Below are positions 24,169-33,288 of a DNA stretch of 38,727 nucleotides, one piece after another. This DNA comes from Bradyrhizobium diazoefficiens (lineage in GTDB: Bacteria > Pseudomonadota > Alphaproteobacteria > Rhizobiales > Xanthobacteraceae): positions 1 to 38,727 of the forward strand of contig NZ_JAFCKW010000040.1 of NCBI RefSeq assembly GCF_018129965.1. The letters run 5' to 3'. Below the pieces are notes generated by a model. It had not been told where the DNA came from. It searched no databases and saw only the letters and a program-made list of their open reading frames with translations. Position 1 is the first letter of the stretch; each line of letters begins with the position of its first letter. A program made the position numbers and the translations under genes.

Positions 24169-25206
24169 TTGACACAAGCTCCGCCCGTCAAACCCTTCCT
24201 TGAAGTCCTTTCCGGCCGCCAGCAGCGGGTTCCTCCGCTCTGGATGATGCGACAGGCCGGTCGTTACCTGCCGGAATATCGCGACGTCCGCGCCAAAGCT
24301 GGCGGCTTTCTCGACCTCTGCTTTACGCCAGAGCTCGCCGCCGAGGTGACGCTGCAGCCGATCCGCCGCTTCGCCTTCGATGCGGCGATCATCTTCTCGG
24401 ATATTCTCGTCATCCCCTATGCGCTCGGGCGCGACGTCAGGTTCGAAGTGGGCGAAGGACCGCGGCTCGATCCCCTGGACACGCCGGACAAGGTCGGCAC
24501 ACTGGCCTCGACCGGGGATTTCACCAAGCTCGAGCCGGTGTTCGAAGCGCTGCGCCGCGTGCGCCGCGAGCTTGATCCCAAGGTTGCCTTGATCGGATTT
24601 TGCGGCGCGCCGTGGACGGTGGCGACCTACATGGTCGCGGGACACGGCACGCCGGATCAGGCCCCGGCGCGGATGATGGCCTATCGCCACCCCGACGCGT
24701 TTGCAAAAATCATCGACACGATCGTCGATAATTCGATTCATTACCTGCTCGGGCAACTCGCCGCCGGGGCCGACGTGCTGCAGATCTTCGATACCTGGGC
24801 CGGAGTGCTCCCGCCACGCGAATTCCAGCGCTGGTCGGTCGAACCGACGAGGCGCATCGTCCAGGGAGTCCGCAAAAAAGTTCCGGACGCGAAGATCATC
24901 GGCTTCCCACGCGGCGCCGGCGCTCTGCTGCCGGGATATGTCGAAGCGACCGGCGTCGATGCGGTCAGCATCGACTGGACGGCGGAGCCGTCGCTGATCC
25001 GCGACAAGGTTCAGAACCGCGTTGCGGTGCAGGGCAATCTCGATCCGCTGGCTCTGATTGCGGGCGGGGACGCACTGGACCGCTCGATCGATGACGTGCT
25101 GGCGAATTTCGCGGCGGGCCGGCTGATCTTCAACCTTGGCCACGGCATCCAGCCCGAAACCCCGATCGCGCATGTCGAGCACATGGTGAAGCGGGTCCGG
25201 TCCTAA
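24169..25206 (+). CDS. hemE: uroporphyrinogen III decarboxylase
   Basis: 345 residues: PPLWMMRQAGRYLPEYR near the N-terminus, FSDILVIPYALG, GFCGAPWTVATYM and GHGIQPETP match HemE throughout. It decarboxylates uroporphyrinogen III to coproporphyrinogen III. No ATG or GTG lies in frame near the expected start; the TTG at 24169 (TTG ACA CAA GCT) yields the normal N-terminus and length. The gene is divergent from the hydrolase-bchO run and convergent with bchD (11 bp between stops). Confidence 0.94.
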   Translation: MTQAPPVKPFLEVLSGRQQRVPPLWMMRQAGRYLPEYRDVRAKAGGFLDLCFTPELAAEVTLQPIRRFAFDAAIIFSDILVIPYALGRDVRFEVGEGPRLDPLDTPDKVGTLASTGDFTKLEPVFEALRRVRRELDPKVALIGFCGAPWTVATYMVAGHGTPDQAPARMMAYRHPDAFAKIIDTIVDNSIHYLLGQLAAGADVLQIFDTWAGVLPPREFQRWSVEPTRRIVQGVRKKVPDAKIIGFPRGAGALLPGYVEATGVDAVSIDWTAEPSLIRDKVQNRVAVQGNLDPLALIAGGDALDRSIDDVLANFAAGRLIFNLGHGIQPETPIAHVEHMVKRVRS

Positions 25207-25217
25207 AAGGGATCGCT

Positions 25218-26975
25218 TTAGCCGGCGCTGGCGAGCACGGCCTTCGACAAGGTCGCGGCGTCGGCATGCGGCAGCGGCAGATAGCGTGCGCCCATCTCTT
25301 TGGCGATCGCTTCTCCCGAAGGGCCGGGACGCGGCGACGTATCGACCAGGACAACTGCGATACCGGCGGCGCGCAACTGGCGCGCCGCGCTCATCGCGTC
25401 GTCCTCGGCACGCGGACGCCCCTGCCCGCCATCGCGCGCAATGTTGGCGCGGCCGTCGGTCAGAACGATCACTGTCGGCGTCTGTCCCCTGCGGCGGACC
25501 GAGTCGGACAGCATGAAAGCTGCATCGAGCCCTGCGGCAAGAGGCGTCCCGCCGCCGCCCGGCAATCCTGCAAGACCCCGCTTGGCACGCGCCAGCGAGC
25601 GGGTCGGCGGCAGCAGCATTTCGGCGGAACTGCCGCGAAACGCAATCAAGGCGACCTGGTCGCGCCTGATATAGCAATCCGCCAGCAGCAATTCGACCGC
25701 GCCCTTGGCTTCCGCGAGGCGATGCAACGCTGCGGAGCCGGACGCGTCGACCACGAAGATCGTGACCGTTTCGGTGCGCTGCTTGAACCGCGAGATACGG
25801 AAGTCATCCTTGCTGATCAGAATGCGGGTCCGGGACTGCTCGCCCGATCCGGCCGCCTCGCGGCGCCGCAAAGGCTGCCATGGCGCCGCCGCGCGCAGGG
25901 TTTCGATCAAATTGAGCCTGGCGCCGGCACGCAGCGCGCCGCGCAGCACGCCGGCCGGCCGGCCCCGCTTGCTGGATTTTTGCAATGCGCCGGCCTCGCC
26001 GGCGGAACGACTGCGCGATCGTCCGGCAGACCCCGCACGAAGGGCCATCAGCACATCCGGCGGAATTGCGGCCTGCACTGCGGACAGAATGACTTCGTCC
26101 AGCGCGCGATCGATGTCGGGCGTTTGATCCTCACCGCCGGACTCATCGGCTTCATTTTCGAGTGGCGGCGGTGGCTGATCCGGTTGAGCCGTCTCATCCG
26201 CCGGCGGAAACACCAGCGCGCGTGGCGCCAGCACCAGCCGTGCGGCCAAAGCCAGGTCGTCCTGTTCGATCCGGGAATGACCTGCAAGCGCGGCACTGGC
26301 TCGGGCGATCCGCAGCGCCAGCAACGGCGCACGCAGCGAGGTGATCCCAAGCGCCGTGGCCGCGGTACAGAGCGCTTCGATCTGGCCCGCGTCGGCCTCG
26401 AGGGCCGGTAGCCTCAGCTGTGCCGCTGCAGTTTCAAGGGCATCCATCGAAAAGTCCTCGGCATCACGGATGCCGATGGCATTGAGGTCAAGGTGAAGCG
26501 CCAGACGATCTCGCAGGGACGCCGGCGCGATTTCGTCTTCTAGGCCTTCGTCGATGGCGATGACGCCGAAACGCGCAGGCATCCGCAGCGACAGGCCATC
26601 GCGCTCGACGATGGTCTCCCCGGCGTCCATCGCCGAGGTGACATGGACCGTCGTTGCGGCCGCGAGCCGCTCGGCCATCGCCAGCATGATCACGCCGCCA
26701 TCGGCTTCCGCCAGCAGGCCGCGTTCGGCAACGGGCCTGCCCGCCAGCAACGTCGAGTTGAGGTCGAGCCCACCGAGCAGCCTGCCCTCGGCGATATTCA
26801 GCGGCACCTGCTTCACATTGACCGATGGCGGCAGTGCCGCACGAAGCAAGGCGAGCCAGCGATCCCGCACCGGCCCAGCGCGCGATCTCAGCAACACACC
26901 GCCGGTCCCCAACGGGTCCACGACGAATAATCGCGCCGCCGTCACCGCATCGCACCAGGCGGCGGCGCCGGTCAT
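25218..26975 (-). CDS. bchD: magnesium chelatase subunit D
   Basis: 585 residues: an N-terminal AAA+-like domain without an intact Walker A, as normal in BchD, a Pro/acid-rich linker (about 265-300, with QPPPPLENEADESGGED), and a C-terminal von Willebrand A domain with the MIDAS motif DASGS near residue 410, then GGTPLA and LTDGRAN. With BchI and BchH it inserts Mg into protoporphyrin IX. The ATG at 26975 overlaps the bchI stop (ATGA). Confidence 0.96.
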   Translation of the reverse strand: MTGAAAWCDAVTAARLFVVDPLGTGGVLLRSRAGPVRDRWLALLRAALPPSVNVKQVPLNIAEGRLLGGLDLNSTLLAGRPVAERGLLAEADGGVIMLAMAERLAAATTVHVTSAMDAGETIVERDGLSLRMPARFGVIAIDEGLEDEIAPASLRDRLALHLDLNAIGIRDAEDFSMDALETAAAQLRLPALEADAGQIEALCTAATALGITSLRAPLLALRIARASAALAGHSRIEQDDLALAARLVLAPRALVFPPADETAQPDQPPPPLENEADESGGEDQTPDIDRALDEVILSAVQAAIPPDVLMALRAGSAGRSRSRSAGEAGALQKSSKRGRPAGVLRGALRAGARLNLIETLRAAAPWQPLRRREAAGSGEQSRTRILISKDDFRISRFKQRTETVTIFVVDASGSAALHRLAEAKGAVELLLADCYIRRDQVALIAFRGSSAEMLLPPTRSLARAKRGLAGLPGGGGTPLAAGLDAAFMLSDSVRRRGQTPTVIVLTDGRANIARDGGQGRPRAEDDAMSAARQLRAAGIAVVLVDTSPRPGPSGEAIAKEMGARYLPLPHADAATLSKAVLASAG

Positions 26976-27994
26976 CCCAGCACCTCCGCTATCGCACGAT
27001 CGACCCGCACCGAGGAGCCGGCATCATCGAGCGGATTGCGCCGCAGGCGATGCCTCAAGGCCGAAGGCGCGATCCGTCGCAGATGCTCGTCGGTCACGGT
27101 CTTTGCGGAGTCCAATGCCGCGAGCGCACGGGCCGCGCGCATCAAGGTTAGCTCGCCGCGCAAGCCGTCGGTGCCGAGCGCCATGCAGAGTTTTGCCGCG
27201 CGCTCGAGCGTCACGTCAGGCACCGCGACCGAGGAGAGTTTCTCCCGCGCGCCAACGAGCTTCTTGCGCAGCTTGGCCTCGTCCTTGGCCCATTTGGTGA
27301 CGAAGGCTTCGCTGTCGCTTTCAAAGGCGTCACGGCGCCGCACGACCTCGATCCGATCCACAAGATTGTCGGGTGTCTTGACCTCCACCGACATGCCGAA
27401 GCGATCCAGCAATTGCGGGCGCAACTCGCCTTCTTCGGGATTTCCCGTCCCGACCAGCACGAACCGCGCCGGATGCCGTATGCTCAGGCCCTCGCGCTCG
27501 ACGACATTTTCACCGGATGCGGCAACATCGAGCAGGAGGTCGACGAGGTGATCCTCCAGCAGATTGGCTTCGTCGATGTAGAGGAATCCGCGATGCGCGC
27601 GGGCCAGCAAGCCGGGCTCGAACGCCTTCTCTCCGCGCGCCAGCGCCCGTTCCAGATCGAGCGCGCCGACGACGCGATCCTCGGTCGCGCCAAGCGGCAG
27701 ATCGACCACCGGCACTGGCACTTGCGCGGATTTCAGCCCGCCCTGGGCCGCGCGGAGGCGGCAGTCCTCGCAAAATTCCGCCGGCCGATCCGGATCGCAA
27801 TTGTAGCGGCAACCGACGACGACTTTCATCTTCGGCAGCAGGGCGGCAAGGGCACGGACCGCGGTGGACTTGCCGGCACCGCGATCGCCAAAGGCCAGCA
27901 CGCCGCCGACCTTGGGATCGACCGCTGCGATCAGGAGCGCGAGCTTCATCTCGTCCTGACCGACAATCGCGGAGAAGGGAAACGCTATTGCCAT
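26972..27994 (-). CDS. bchI: magnesium chelatase ATPase subunit I
   Basis: 340 residues, AAA+ ATPase: FPFSAIVGQDEMKLAL, Walker A GDRGAGKST, Walker B FLYIDEANLL, and sensor VGTGNPEEGELRPQLLDRFG. It forms the hexameric ring that drives Mg insertion by BchH. The family N-terminus fixes the ATG at 27994, which lies 10 bp after the hemC stop. This makes hemC-bchI-bchD an apparent operon, coupling an early tetrapyrrole step to the branch point. Confidence 0.97.
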   Translation of the reverse strand: MAIAFPFSAIVGQDEMKLALLIAAVDPKVGGVLAFGDRGAGKSTAVRALAALLPKMKVVVGCRYNCDPDRPAEFCEDCRLRAAQGGLKSAQVPVPVVDLPLGATEDRVVGALDLERALARGEKAFEPGLLARAHRGFLYIDEANLLEDHLVDLLLDVAASGENVVEREGLSIRHPARFVLVGTGNPEEGELRPQLLDRFGMSVEVKTPDNLVDRIEVVRRRDAFESDSEAFVTKWAKDEAKLRKKLVGAREKLSSVAVPDVTLERAAKLCMALGTDGLRGELTLMRAARALAALDSAKTVTDEHLRRIAPSALRHRLRRNPLDDAGSSVRVDRAIAEVLG

Positions 27995-28004
27995 GCTTAT
28001 GCCT

Positions 28005-28979
28005 TCAGTGCTCCGGGCGCGTTCGCGCGATGATGTCGGCGGCGCCTTTGTGAAGCAGCTCGAGCCCGACCGCACGCCCGAGCTCGCGCGGGCGGTTTGC
28101 GGCTCCCGTACGGGTGACCTCGATGAACTGACCTCCACCCGCTTCGTCCAGCACCGAAGCCGTGAGCGTCATCTGCGAACCTTCGATCGTCGAATATCCC
28201 GCGATCGGCGAATTGCAGTGACCGTTGAGCACCCACAGAACCTCCCGCTCGGCGTCGCAGCACAGGCGTGCGGCGGGATCGTCGATCAGGGCGAGATATT
28301 TCCGCGTCTGCCAATCGTGGGCCGCGCATTCGACTGCGACGATCCCCTGCCCCACCGCCGGCAACATCTGCGCAGGCGACAGCTCGCAAGCGATGCGATG
28401 GGCAAGGCCAACCCGTTCGAGCCCGGAACGGGCCATGATTAAGGCGTCCGCCGGCCCGACCTCGCCGCCGCCGGGCAGGCGTTGCATGTCGCGATTGTCC
28501 AGCTTGCGAACTCTGGTGTCGGCCGCGCCGCGAAAATGAATCACCTCGATGTCCGGAAACAACCGCCTTGCATAGGCGGCGCGCCGAACGGCATTGGTGC
28601 CGATCTTGTAACCCTTGCCACGTGAGCGCTTAAGGTCCTCGACGGAGACGCCAGGCCGCAACACCAGCGCATCGGTCGGCGGATCGCGCGTCAGTGTCGC
28701 ACCGATCACGAGCCCGGGCGTATCCTCATTGCCGGGCATGTCCTTGAGCGAATGCATCGCGGCATGAAGCCGACCCGACGTCACCGCGGCGCGGATTTCC
28801 GCAACGAACGCGCCGCCCTTGCCGCCATGGACGAGGAGCTTGCTGGTCTGGTCACTATCGCCCGTGGTCTCGAATCTGACGATCTCGACGCTCAATTCCG
28901 GGGCCGCCCTCGACAGGCGCTGCGCGATATCTTCGGTCTGGGCCAACGCCATGACGCTCTTGCGCGTGCCGATCCGCAT
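28005..28979 (-). CDS. hemC: divergent hydroxymethylbilane synthase (porphobilinogen deaminase)
   Basis: 324 residues, HemC fold: start MRIGTRKSVMALAQ, catalytic-Asp motif HSLKDMP (77-82), and the cofactor cysteine in NGHCNSPIAG (C255). Several usually invariant segments are altered: the serines of IGTSSLRR are IGTNAVRR (127-133), GGKGLFTKE is GGKGGAFVAE, and there is an insertion around MQRLPGGGEVGPADAL (165-180). It is therefore probably a photosynthesis-cluster paralogue beside a standard hemC elsewhere, though that copy is outside the window. The ATG at 28979 is chosen from the family N-terminus; its ribosome binding site is weak. Confidence 0.88.
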   Translation of the reverse strand: MRIGTRKSVMALAQTEDIAQRLSRAAPELSVEIVRFETTGDSDQTSKLLVHGGKGGAFVAEIRAAVTSGRLHAAMHSLKDMPGNEDTPGLVIGATLTRDPPTDALVLRPGVSVEDLKRSRGKGYKIGTNAVRRAAYARRLFPDIEVIHFRGAADTRVRKLDNRDMQRLPGGGEVGPADALIMARSGLERVGLAHRIACELSPAQMLPAVGQGIVAVECAAHDWQTRKYLALIDDPAARLCCDAEREVLWVLNGHCNSPIAGYSTIEGSQMTLTASVLDEAGGGQFIEVTRTGAANRPRELGRAVGLELLHKGAADIIARTRPEH

Positions 28980-29276
28980 CGAGACTGCCACTACCACGCT
29001 CCAATCAGCAACCGCGTCACACTCCGCGCGAAGCGGACAGAGATTAAGGCCAGCCGTTGCCGGAATGCAAACCGGGACCAGCGTGCAGTGCACACGCCGG
29101 GCTCAGGACAGAGCACCGCAGCGAATATACGAGCCAACTCTCCGGCGTTTCACGGCGCGCGGCATTTTTTTGCCGGAGGCCACCGGACGTCTTCCGACTT
29201 CTGCCCGGCGCGATGGAGTGTTACTCGTAGCGCAGCGGCCCACGAATGCAACGGTTGATCGGAGATCGAGATCGCG
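28980..29276. other. intergenic boundary of the photosynthesis cluster
   Basis: A 297-bp non-coding stretch between divergent hemC and the DUF3422 gene. It holds a possible FixK-type box (29057-29070) and a small hairpin, CGGCA-TTTTTT-TGCCG (29160-29175). No PpsR palindrome and no convincing frame were seen. It marks the right end of pigment genes in this window. Confidence 0.5.
29057..29070. promoter_or_regulatory. possible FixK-type box upstream of hemC
   Basis: TTGCCGGAATGCAA fits TTG(A/C)-N6-(T/G)CAA and is symmetric at its ends (TTGC/GCAA). It is centred about 85 bp upstream of the hemC start, the same distance as the FixK-type box at bchC. By chance a few such matches are expected in a window this size, so the support is mainly positional. 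Confidence 0.3.
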
Positions 29277-30596
29277 ATGAGCGCGGATGTCCTGATAGGA
29301 GACGGCGAAGCTGTGCGGCTGACACCTCATCCACTCCGCGCCGCGGTGCTGGGTGAGGTTCATGCCCGTCCGTTCACCCCGATTGCGGTGCCGTCGCGCG
29401 TCGTGCATTTTGCCTTCGATACGTCGGGGCAACGTGCACAGGCCGACCGCGCCAATCTGATCGCGTTTTGCACATCGCGCGGGCTGCAGACGCCCTCGCC
29501 TGCCGAAAAGCATCACCGCGCCCCGTTCGGCACCACCGTGCTACGATGGGAGCAGCACTCCGAATTCACCACCTATACCTGGGAAATGCCGGCCGATCCT
29601 GCCGCCGCGCCGTTCCATCCGGATGCGGCCTCGCTCGCTCTGCCGATGCGGCTGGTGCCGCAGCCCGGCCCGCTGCTGGTCGCCGTCGACCTGCACCTTC
29701 TGACGGAGGATCTGCCACGAACCGCGCCGGAACGGCTGTTCGACAATGCCAGCCTCGCGGTCGCCGAGAATTCGGACGGCGCCGCGCTCTATGCGACCGA
29801 CTTCCAGCCCGGCCCCTCGGGCTTTGTCCGCATCCTCGTCGCCAACCGCAGGATGTCGCCGGAACGGGCCGGAGCCCTGGTACAGCGGGTGATCGAGCTC
29901 GAGACCTATCGCACGCTGGCGCTGCTCGGCCTGCCGGAGGCGCAACGGCTGTCGCCGTCGATCGCAGCCGCGGAGCGCCGCCTCGTCGAAGTCACCGACC
30001 AGATGCGCCACGCCGGCGACCTCGCTGCCAATCACAAGCTGCTCGACGAGCTGACGGCCCTCGCCGCCGAGGTCGAGGCCGGCGCGGCCTCCAGCGTCTT
30101 TCGATTCGGCGCCAGCCGTGCCTATGAGGAGATCGTCGAGCAACGCCTGCAGACCATCGGCGAACGAAAGGTCGGCGGTCTCCCAACATGGACGTCGTTT
30201 CTGGCACGCCGGATGAAGCCGGCGCTGCGTACATGCGTCACCACCGAGGCGCGTCAATCCAGCCTGTCGCTGAAGCTCGCACGCGCTGCAAATCTGTTGC
30301 GCACCCGGGTCGACGTCGAGCTCGAGCAGCAGAACCAGGAGCTTCTGAAGTCGATGAACGCGCGGACGCGGCTGCAGCTGCGGTTGCAGGCCACGGTCGA
30401 AGGCCTGTCGGTCGCGGCGATCACCTATTATGTGGTGAGCCTGTTCGGATACATCGCAAAGGCGGCGCATGACAGCGGCGCTCTTCATGTCGAGCCCAGT
30501 GTGGCGACGGCCGCCTTCGTCCCGATTGCCGGCTTTACGATCTGGTGGACGGTGCGAACGATCCGCAGGAAGCACATGGCCGGCGAAGATCGATGA
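29277..30596 (+). CDS. DUF3422 family membrane-anchored protein
   Basis: 439 residues. The N-terminal HPLRAAVLGEVHARPF is the hallmark of DUF3422; a coiled-coil-prone middle (about 230-360) is followed by two hydrophobic segments near the C-terminus (VAAITYYVVSLFGYIA and AAFVPIAGFTIWW). The function of the family is not known to me. It may be a soluble cytoplasmic domain anchored at its C-terminus. The stop overlaps the start of the next gene (ATGA), so the two probably work together. Confidence 0.85.
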   Translation: MSADVLIGDGEAVRLTPHPLRAAVLGEVHARPFTPIAVPSRVVHFAFDTSGQRAQADRANLIAFCTSRGLQTPSPAEKHHRAPFGTTVLRWEQHSEFTTYTWEMPADPAAAPFHPDAASLALPMRLVPQPGPLLVAVDLHLLTEDLPRTAPERLFDNASLAVAENSDGAALYATDFQPGPSGFVRILVANRRMSPERAGALVQRVIELETYRTLALLGLPEAQRLSPSIAAAERRLVEVTDQMRHAGDLAANHKLLDELTALAAEVEAGAASSVFRFGASRAYEEIVEQRLQTIGERKVGGLPTWTSFLARRMKPALRTCVTTEARQSSLSLKLARAANLLRTRVDVELEQQNQELLKSMNARTRLQLRLQATVEGLSVAAITYYVVSLFGYIAKAAHDSGALHVEPSVATAAFVPIAGFTIWWTVRTIRRKHMAGEDR

Positions 30597-32107
30597 AGTT
30601 TTTCGTTGGACTGATCGCGAGCCTGGCGATCCTGCTCGGGCTGTTTGAATTGCGCGAAGGCAGCCGGGACCTGAATATCACCCGCACCATCGTCGGCGAA
30701 ACACCAATGACAATCTTCAGGCCGCAATCCGCGGCCCCCGCGCCGGTCGTCGTGATCGCCCACGGCTTTGCGGGTTCGCAGCAGCTGATGCAGCCGTTCG
30801 CCGAAACGCTTGCGCGCAACGGCTACATGGCCGTGACTTTCGATTTCCTCGGCCACGGGCGTAACCCGATCCCGATGCGTGGCGATATCACCGAGGGCTT
30901 GACGATTACGAACGCGTTGCTGAAGGAGTTGACCGACGTCGCAGCGGCAGCACGCCAACTTCCCGGAAGCGATGGCCGGCTCGCGGTGCTTGGACATTCG
31001 ATGGCGTCCGATATCGTGGTGCGATTCGCGCAAGCTCATGCGGACGTCGAGGCAACCGTCGCCGTCTCGGTGTTTTCGCCGGTCGTGACACCGACCAGTC
31101 CCCGCAACCTGCTCGTCATCGTCGGCGCGCTGGAGCCCGGGATGCTGCGGGACGAAGGCCTGCGCATCGTCAATCTCACCGCTGGAGGGACGGCGAGACC
31201 CGGCGAGACCTATGGCCGATTTTCCGATGGTACTGCGCGAAAGCTGGTGCTGGCGCGCGGTGTCGAGCATATCGGGGTGCTCTACAGTCATGACAGCATG
31301 ATTGAGACCGTGCGCTGGATGAATGCGGCCTTCGGCGACCGGCCACAGGACGAGATCGACAGCCGCGGGCGCTGGATGGCGTTGCTGTTCGCCGGAATCG
31401 TCGCACTGGCCTGGCCGCTGTCCGCATTGTTGCCGCCGCTGAGCCCAGCTCCGGCCGGCGCAAGTCTGGGCTGGATGGCGCTGATGACGGCCGCGCTCTT
31501 GCCGGCGATCGCGACCCCGTTGTTGCTCTGGAAGATGCCGACTGACTTTCTGCCGATTCTGCTGGGCGACTATCTGACCCTGCATTTCCTGATCTACGGC
31601 ATCCTGACCACCGCGATTCTGCTCTACCTGCACCGAGGCCGACCACCCGCTGCCACAACGAAGATTCCCTGGAAGCGCACCGCGATCGCCGCCGCCGCGG
31701 TGGCCGCCTACAGCACCCTGGCTTTCGGCCTTCCCATCGACGCCTACGTGTTCTCGTTCCTGCCAATTCCGGCGCGGCTGCCGCTGATCGCAGCAATCGC
31801 CTGCGGAACGCTGCCCTACTTCATCGCCGATGAATGGCTGACGCGCGGTCCGGATGCGCGGCGCGGTGCATACGTTGTCACCAAGTTCTGTTTCCTGCTC
31901 TCGCTCGCCATTGCCGTGGCGCTCAATCCGATGAAGCTGTTCTTCCTCATCATTATCGTGCCGGCGATCCTTCTGCTGTTCCTGGCCTTTGGACTGATCA
32001 GCCGATGGAGCTACGCCGCGACCCGAAATCCGCTGCCTGGCGCACTCGCCAACGGTGTAGTGTTCGCGTGGGCGATCGGCGTGACCTTTCCGATGATCGT
32101 GCGATGA
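30593..32107 (+). CDS. alpha/beta hydrolase fused to a polytopic membrane domain
   Basis: 504 residues in three parts: an N-terminal signal anchor (3-19), an alpha/beta hydrolase domain (about 35-260) with oxyanion loop HGFAGS (57-62), nucleophile S136 in GHSMAS and a possible His in GVEHIGVLY, and about eight transmembrane helices from residue 260 to the end. The hydrolase probably faces the periplasm if the first helix is an anchor, but topology is inferred. No family is recognised for the membrane half. The ATG overlaps the DUF3422 stop. Confidence 0.8.
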   Translation: MKFFVGLIASLAILLGLFELREGSRDLNITRTIVGETPMTIFRPQSAAPAPVVVIAHGFAGSQQLMQPFAETLARNGYMAVTFDFLGHGRNPIPMRGDITEGLTITNALLKELTDVAAAARQLPGSDGRLAVLGHSMASDIVVRFAQAHADVEATVAVSVFSPVVTPTSPRNLLVIVGALEPGMLRDEGLRIVNLTAGGTARPGETYGRFSDGTARKLVLARGVEHIGVLYSHDSMIETVRWMNAAFGDRPQDEIDSRGRWMALLFAGIVALAWPLSALLPPLSPAPAGASLGWMALMTAALLPAIATPLLLWKMPTDFLPILLGDYLTLHFLIYGILTTAILLYLHRGRPPAATTKIPWKRTAIAAAAVAAYSTLAFGLPIDAYVFSFLPIPARLPLIAAIACGTLPYFIADEWLTRGPDARRGAYVVTKFCFLLSLAIAVALNPMKLFFLIIIVPAILLLFLAFGLISRWSYAATRNPLPGALANGVVFAWAIGVTFPMIVR

Positions 32108-32145
32108 GTGTTGCTCGCACGACCTGCTGCCGGAGTTGACGAGAC

Positions 32146-32643
32146 ATGTGGAAACCCAAGCGCATCGAACCCTTGGCTGGACAGGAGTCCGTCTGGGATT
32201 ATCCTCGCCCCCCGCGGCTGGAGCGGGTTGGCGCGCGCCTGCGCGTCCTTTTCAACGCGCGCGTTGTTGCCGAGACCACGGCGGGCTATCGCGTCCTCGA
32301 GACCAGCCATCCTCCGGTCTACTACATTCCCCCCGGCGACATCGCGCGACAATACCTCCTGGACGCGCCGGGCAGTTCGTGGTGCGAATTCAAGGGGCAG
32401 GCAAGATACTGGTCGCTCGATGTCGATGGCCGCACGTCCGAACGCGCGGCCTGGAGCTATCCTGCGCCATCGCCCGAATTCCTAGATATCGCCGGTCATC
32501 TGGCTTTCTATGCCTCGCGTGTCGATGAATGCTGGGTGGACGACGAACGCGTGCAGCCTCAGGAAGGCGATTTCTATGGCGGCTGGATCACTTCACGGAT
32601 CGTTGGACCTTTCAAGGGCGGTGCCGGCACCCGCGGGTGGTAG
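32146..32643 (+). CDS. DUF427 domain protein
   Basis: 165 residues, with the DUF427 pattern: ARVVAETTAGYRVLETSHPPVYYIPPGDI, then SWCEFKGQARYWSL and AAWSYPAPSP, with FYGGWITSRIVGPFKG at the C-terminus. The fold is a small beta barrel; its biochemical role is not established. The ATG at 32146 fits the domain start. It lies 38 bp after the membrane hydrolase gene and may be cotranscribed with it. Confidence 0.88.
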   Translation: MWKPKRIEPLAGQESVWDYPRPPRLERVGARLRVLFNARVVAETTAGYRVLETSHPPVYYIPPGDIARQYLLDAPGSSWCEFKGQARYWSLDVDGRTSERAAWSYPAPSPEFLDIAGHLAFYASRVDECWVDDERVQPQEGDFYGGWITSRIVGPFKGGAGTRGW

Positions 32644-32664
32644 GACGCGGCGACGTCCTGAACC

Positions 32665-32689
32665 GGAACCGGCGCACGCCTCTTCCGTT
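32665..32689 (+). promoter_or_regulatory. EcfG-type general stress response promoter
   Basis: GGAAC at 32665-32669 and CGTT at 32686-32689 with exactly 16 bp between them, the alphaproteobacterial sigma-EcfG consensus. The predicted start near 32697 gives a leader of about 60 nt before the downstream four-helix-bundle gene. Confidence 0.75.
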
Positions 32690-32759
32690 GATTTTCATCA
32701 CGCCGATCAGGTGCATTCGCACCCGGTTGCGGCGCTGACGAACATCACAGGAGCCTGTT

Positions 32760-33209
32760 TTGGATCACGATATTCTGGAGCATCTGAAATCGCTTCACAC
32801 CAGCGCCATCGACGCGCGGAACGGCTATCAGGAAGCGCTCGAGGACGCGGACGGCAAGGGCATGACGCCGCTGTTCCGCGACATGATCGCTGTGCACGAG
32901 AGCCACGCCGGCGAACTCGCGCGCGAGCTGACCAGGGCCAATGAAATCCCCGATGATTCGGGATCGTTCATGACGACGGTTCACAAGACCATCATGGATG
33001 TGAGGTCGTGGTTCAACGGGCTCGATGAGAGCGTGCTGTCCGGCCTGATCGACGGCGAGACGCGCAACGCCTCGAAATATGACGACGCTCTCAAGGATGG
33101 GAAGGCACCTGCAAACATTGCGAGCCTGCTGAGCGCGCAGCGCGACCGGCTCCTGCAGATGATCTCCGATATGAAGGCCCGGCAGGCCGCAGCCGAGCGC
33201 GTCTCGTAG
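32760..33209 (+). CDS. PA2169-type four-helix-bundle protein
   Basis: 149 residues, almost entirely helical, with repeated acidic/His positions (DMIAVHESHAGELARELT, KYDDAL) typical of the PA2169/DUF2383 ferritin-like bundle. The start is a TTG at 32760 (LDHDILEHLKSLHTSAIDARNGY) with AGGAG six bases upstream; no nearby ATG gives the conserved N-terminus. The EcfG-type promoter upstream suggests induction under general stress or stationary phase. Metal binding is possible but not shown. Confidence 0.83.
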   Translation: MDHDILEHLKSLHTSAIDARNGYQEALEDADGKGMTPLFRDMIAVHESHAGELARELTRANEIPDDSGSFMTTVHKTIMDVRSWFNGLDESVLSGLIDGETRNASKYDDALKDGKAPANIASLLSAQRDRLLQMISDMKARQAAAERVS

Positions 33210-33224
33210 CCGATCTCGGCAAAC

Positions 33225-33256
33225 GATGGATCGGCAGCACAGGCTGCCGATCCATC
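33225..33256. terminator. bidirectional hairpin terminator
   Basis: Perfect 14-bp stem (33225-33238 with 33243-33256) and a 4-nt loop ACAG, between two convergent genes. Confidence 0.8.
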
Positions 33257-33268
33257 AGATCCGATCAT

Positions 33269-33288
33269 CTTGGCCAGACCAAGTTTTT
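33269..33288 (+). terminator. short rho-independent terminator
   Basis: CTTGG (33269-33273), loop CCAGA, CCAAG (33279-33283) followed directly by TTTTT (33284-33288). It serves as a second stop for the rightward four-helix-bundle transcript. Confidence 0.55.

Noticed and set aside
29083..29093. Short palindrome GTGCA-G-TGCAC upstream of hemC
   Set aside because: Too short and matches no known operator.
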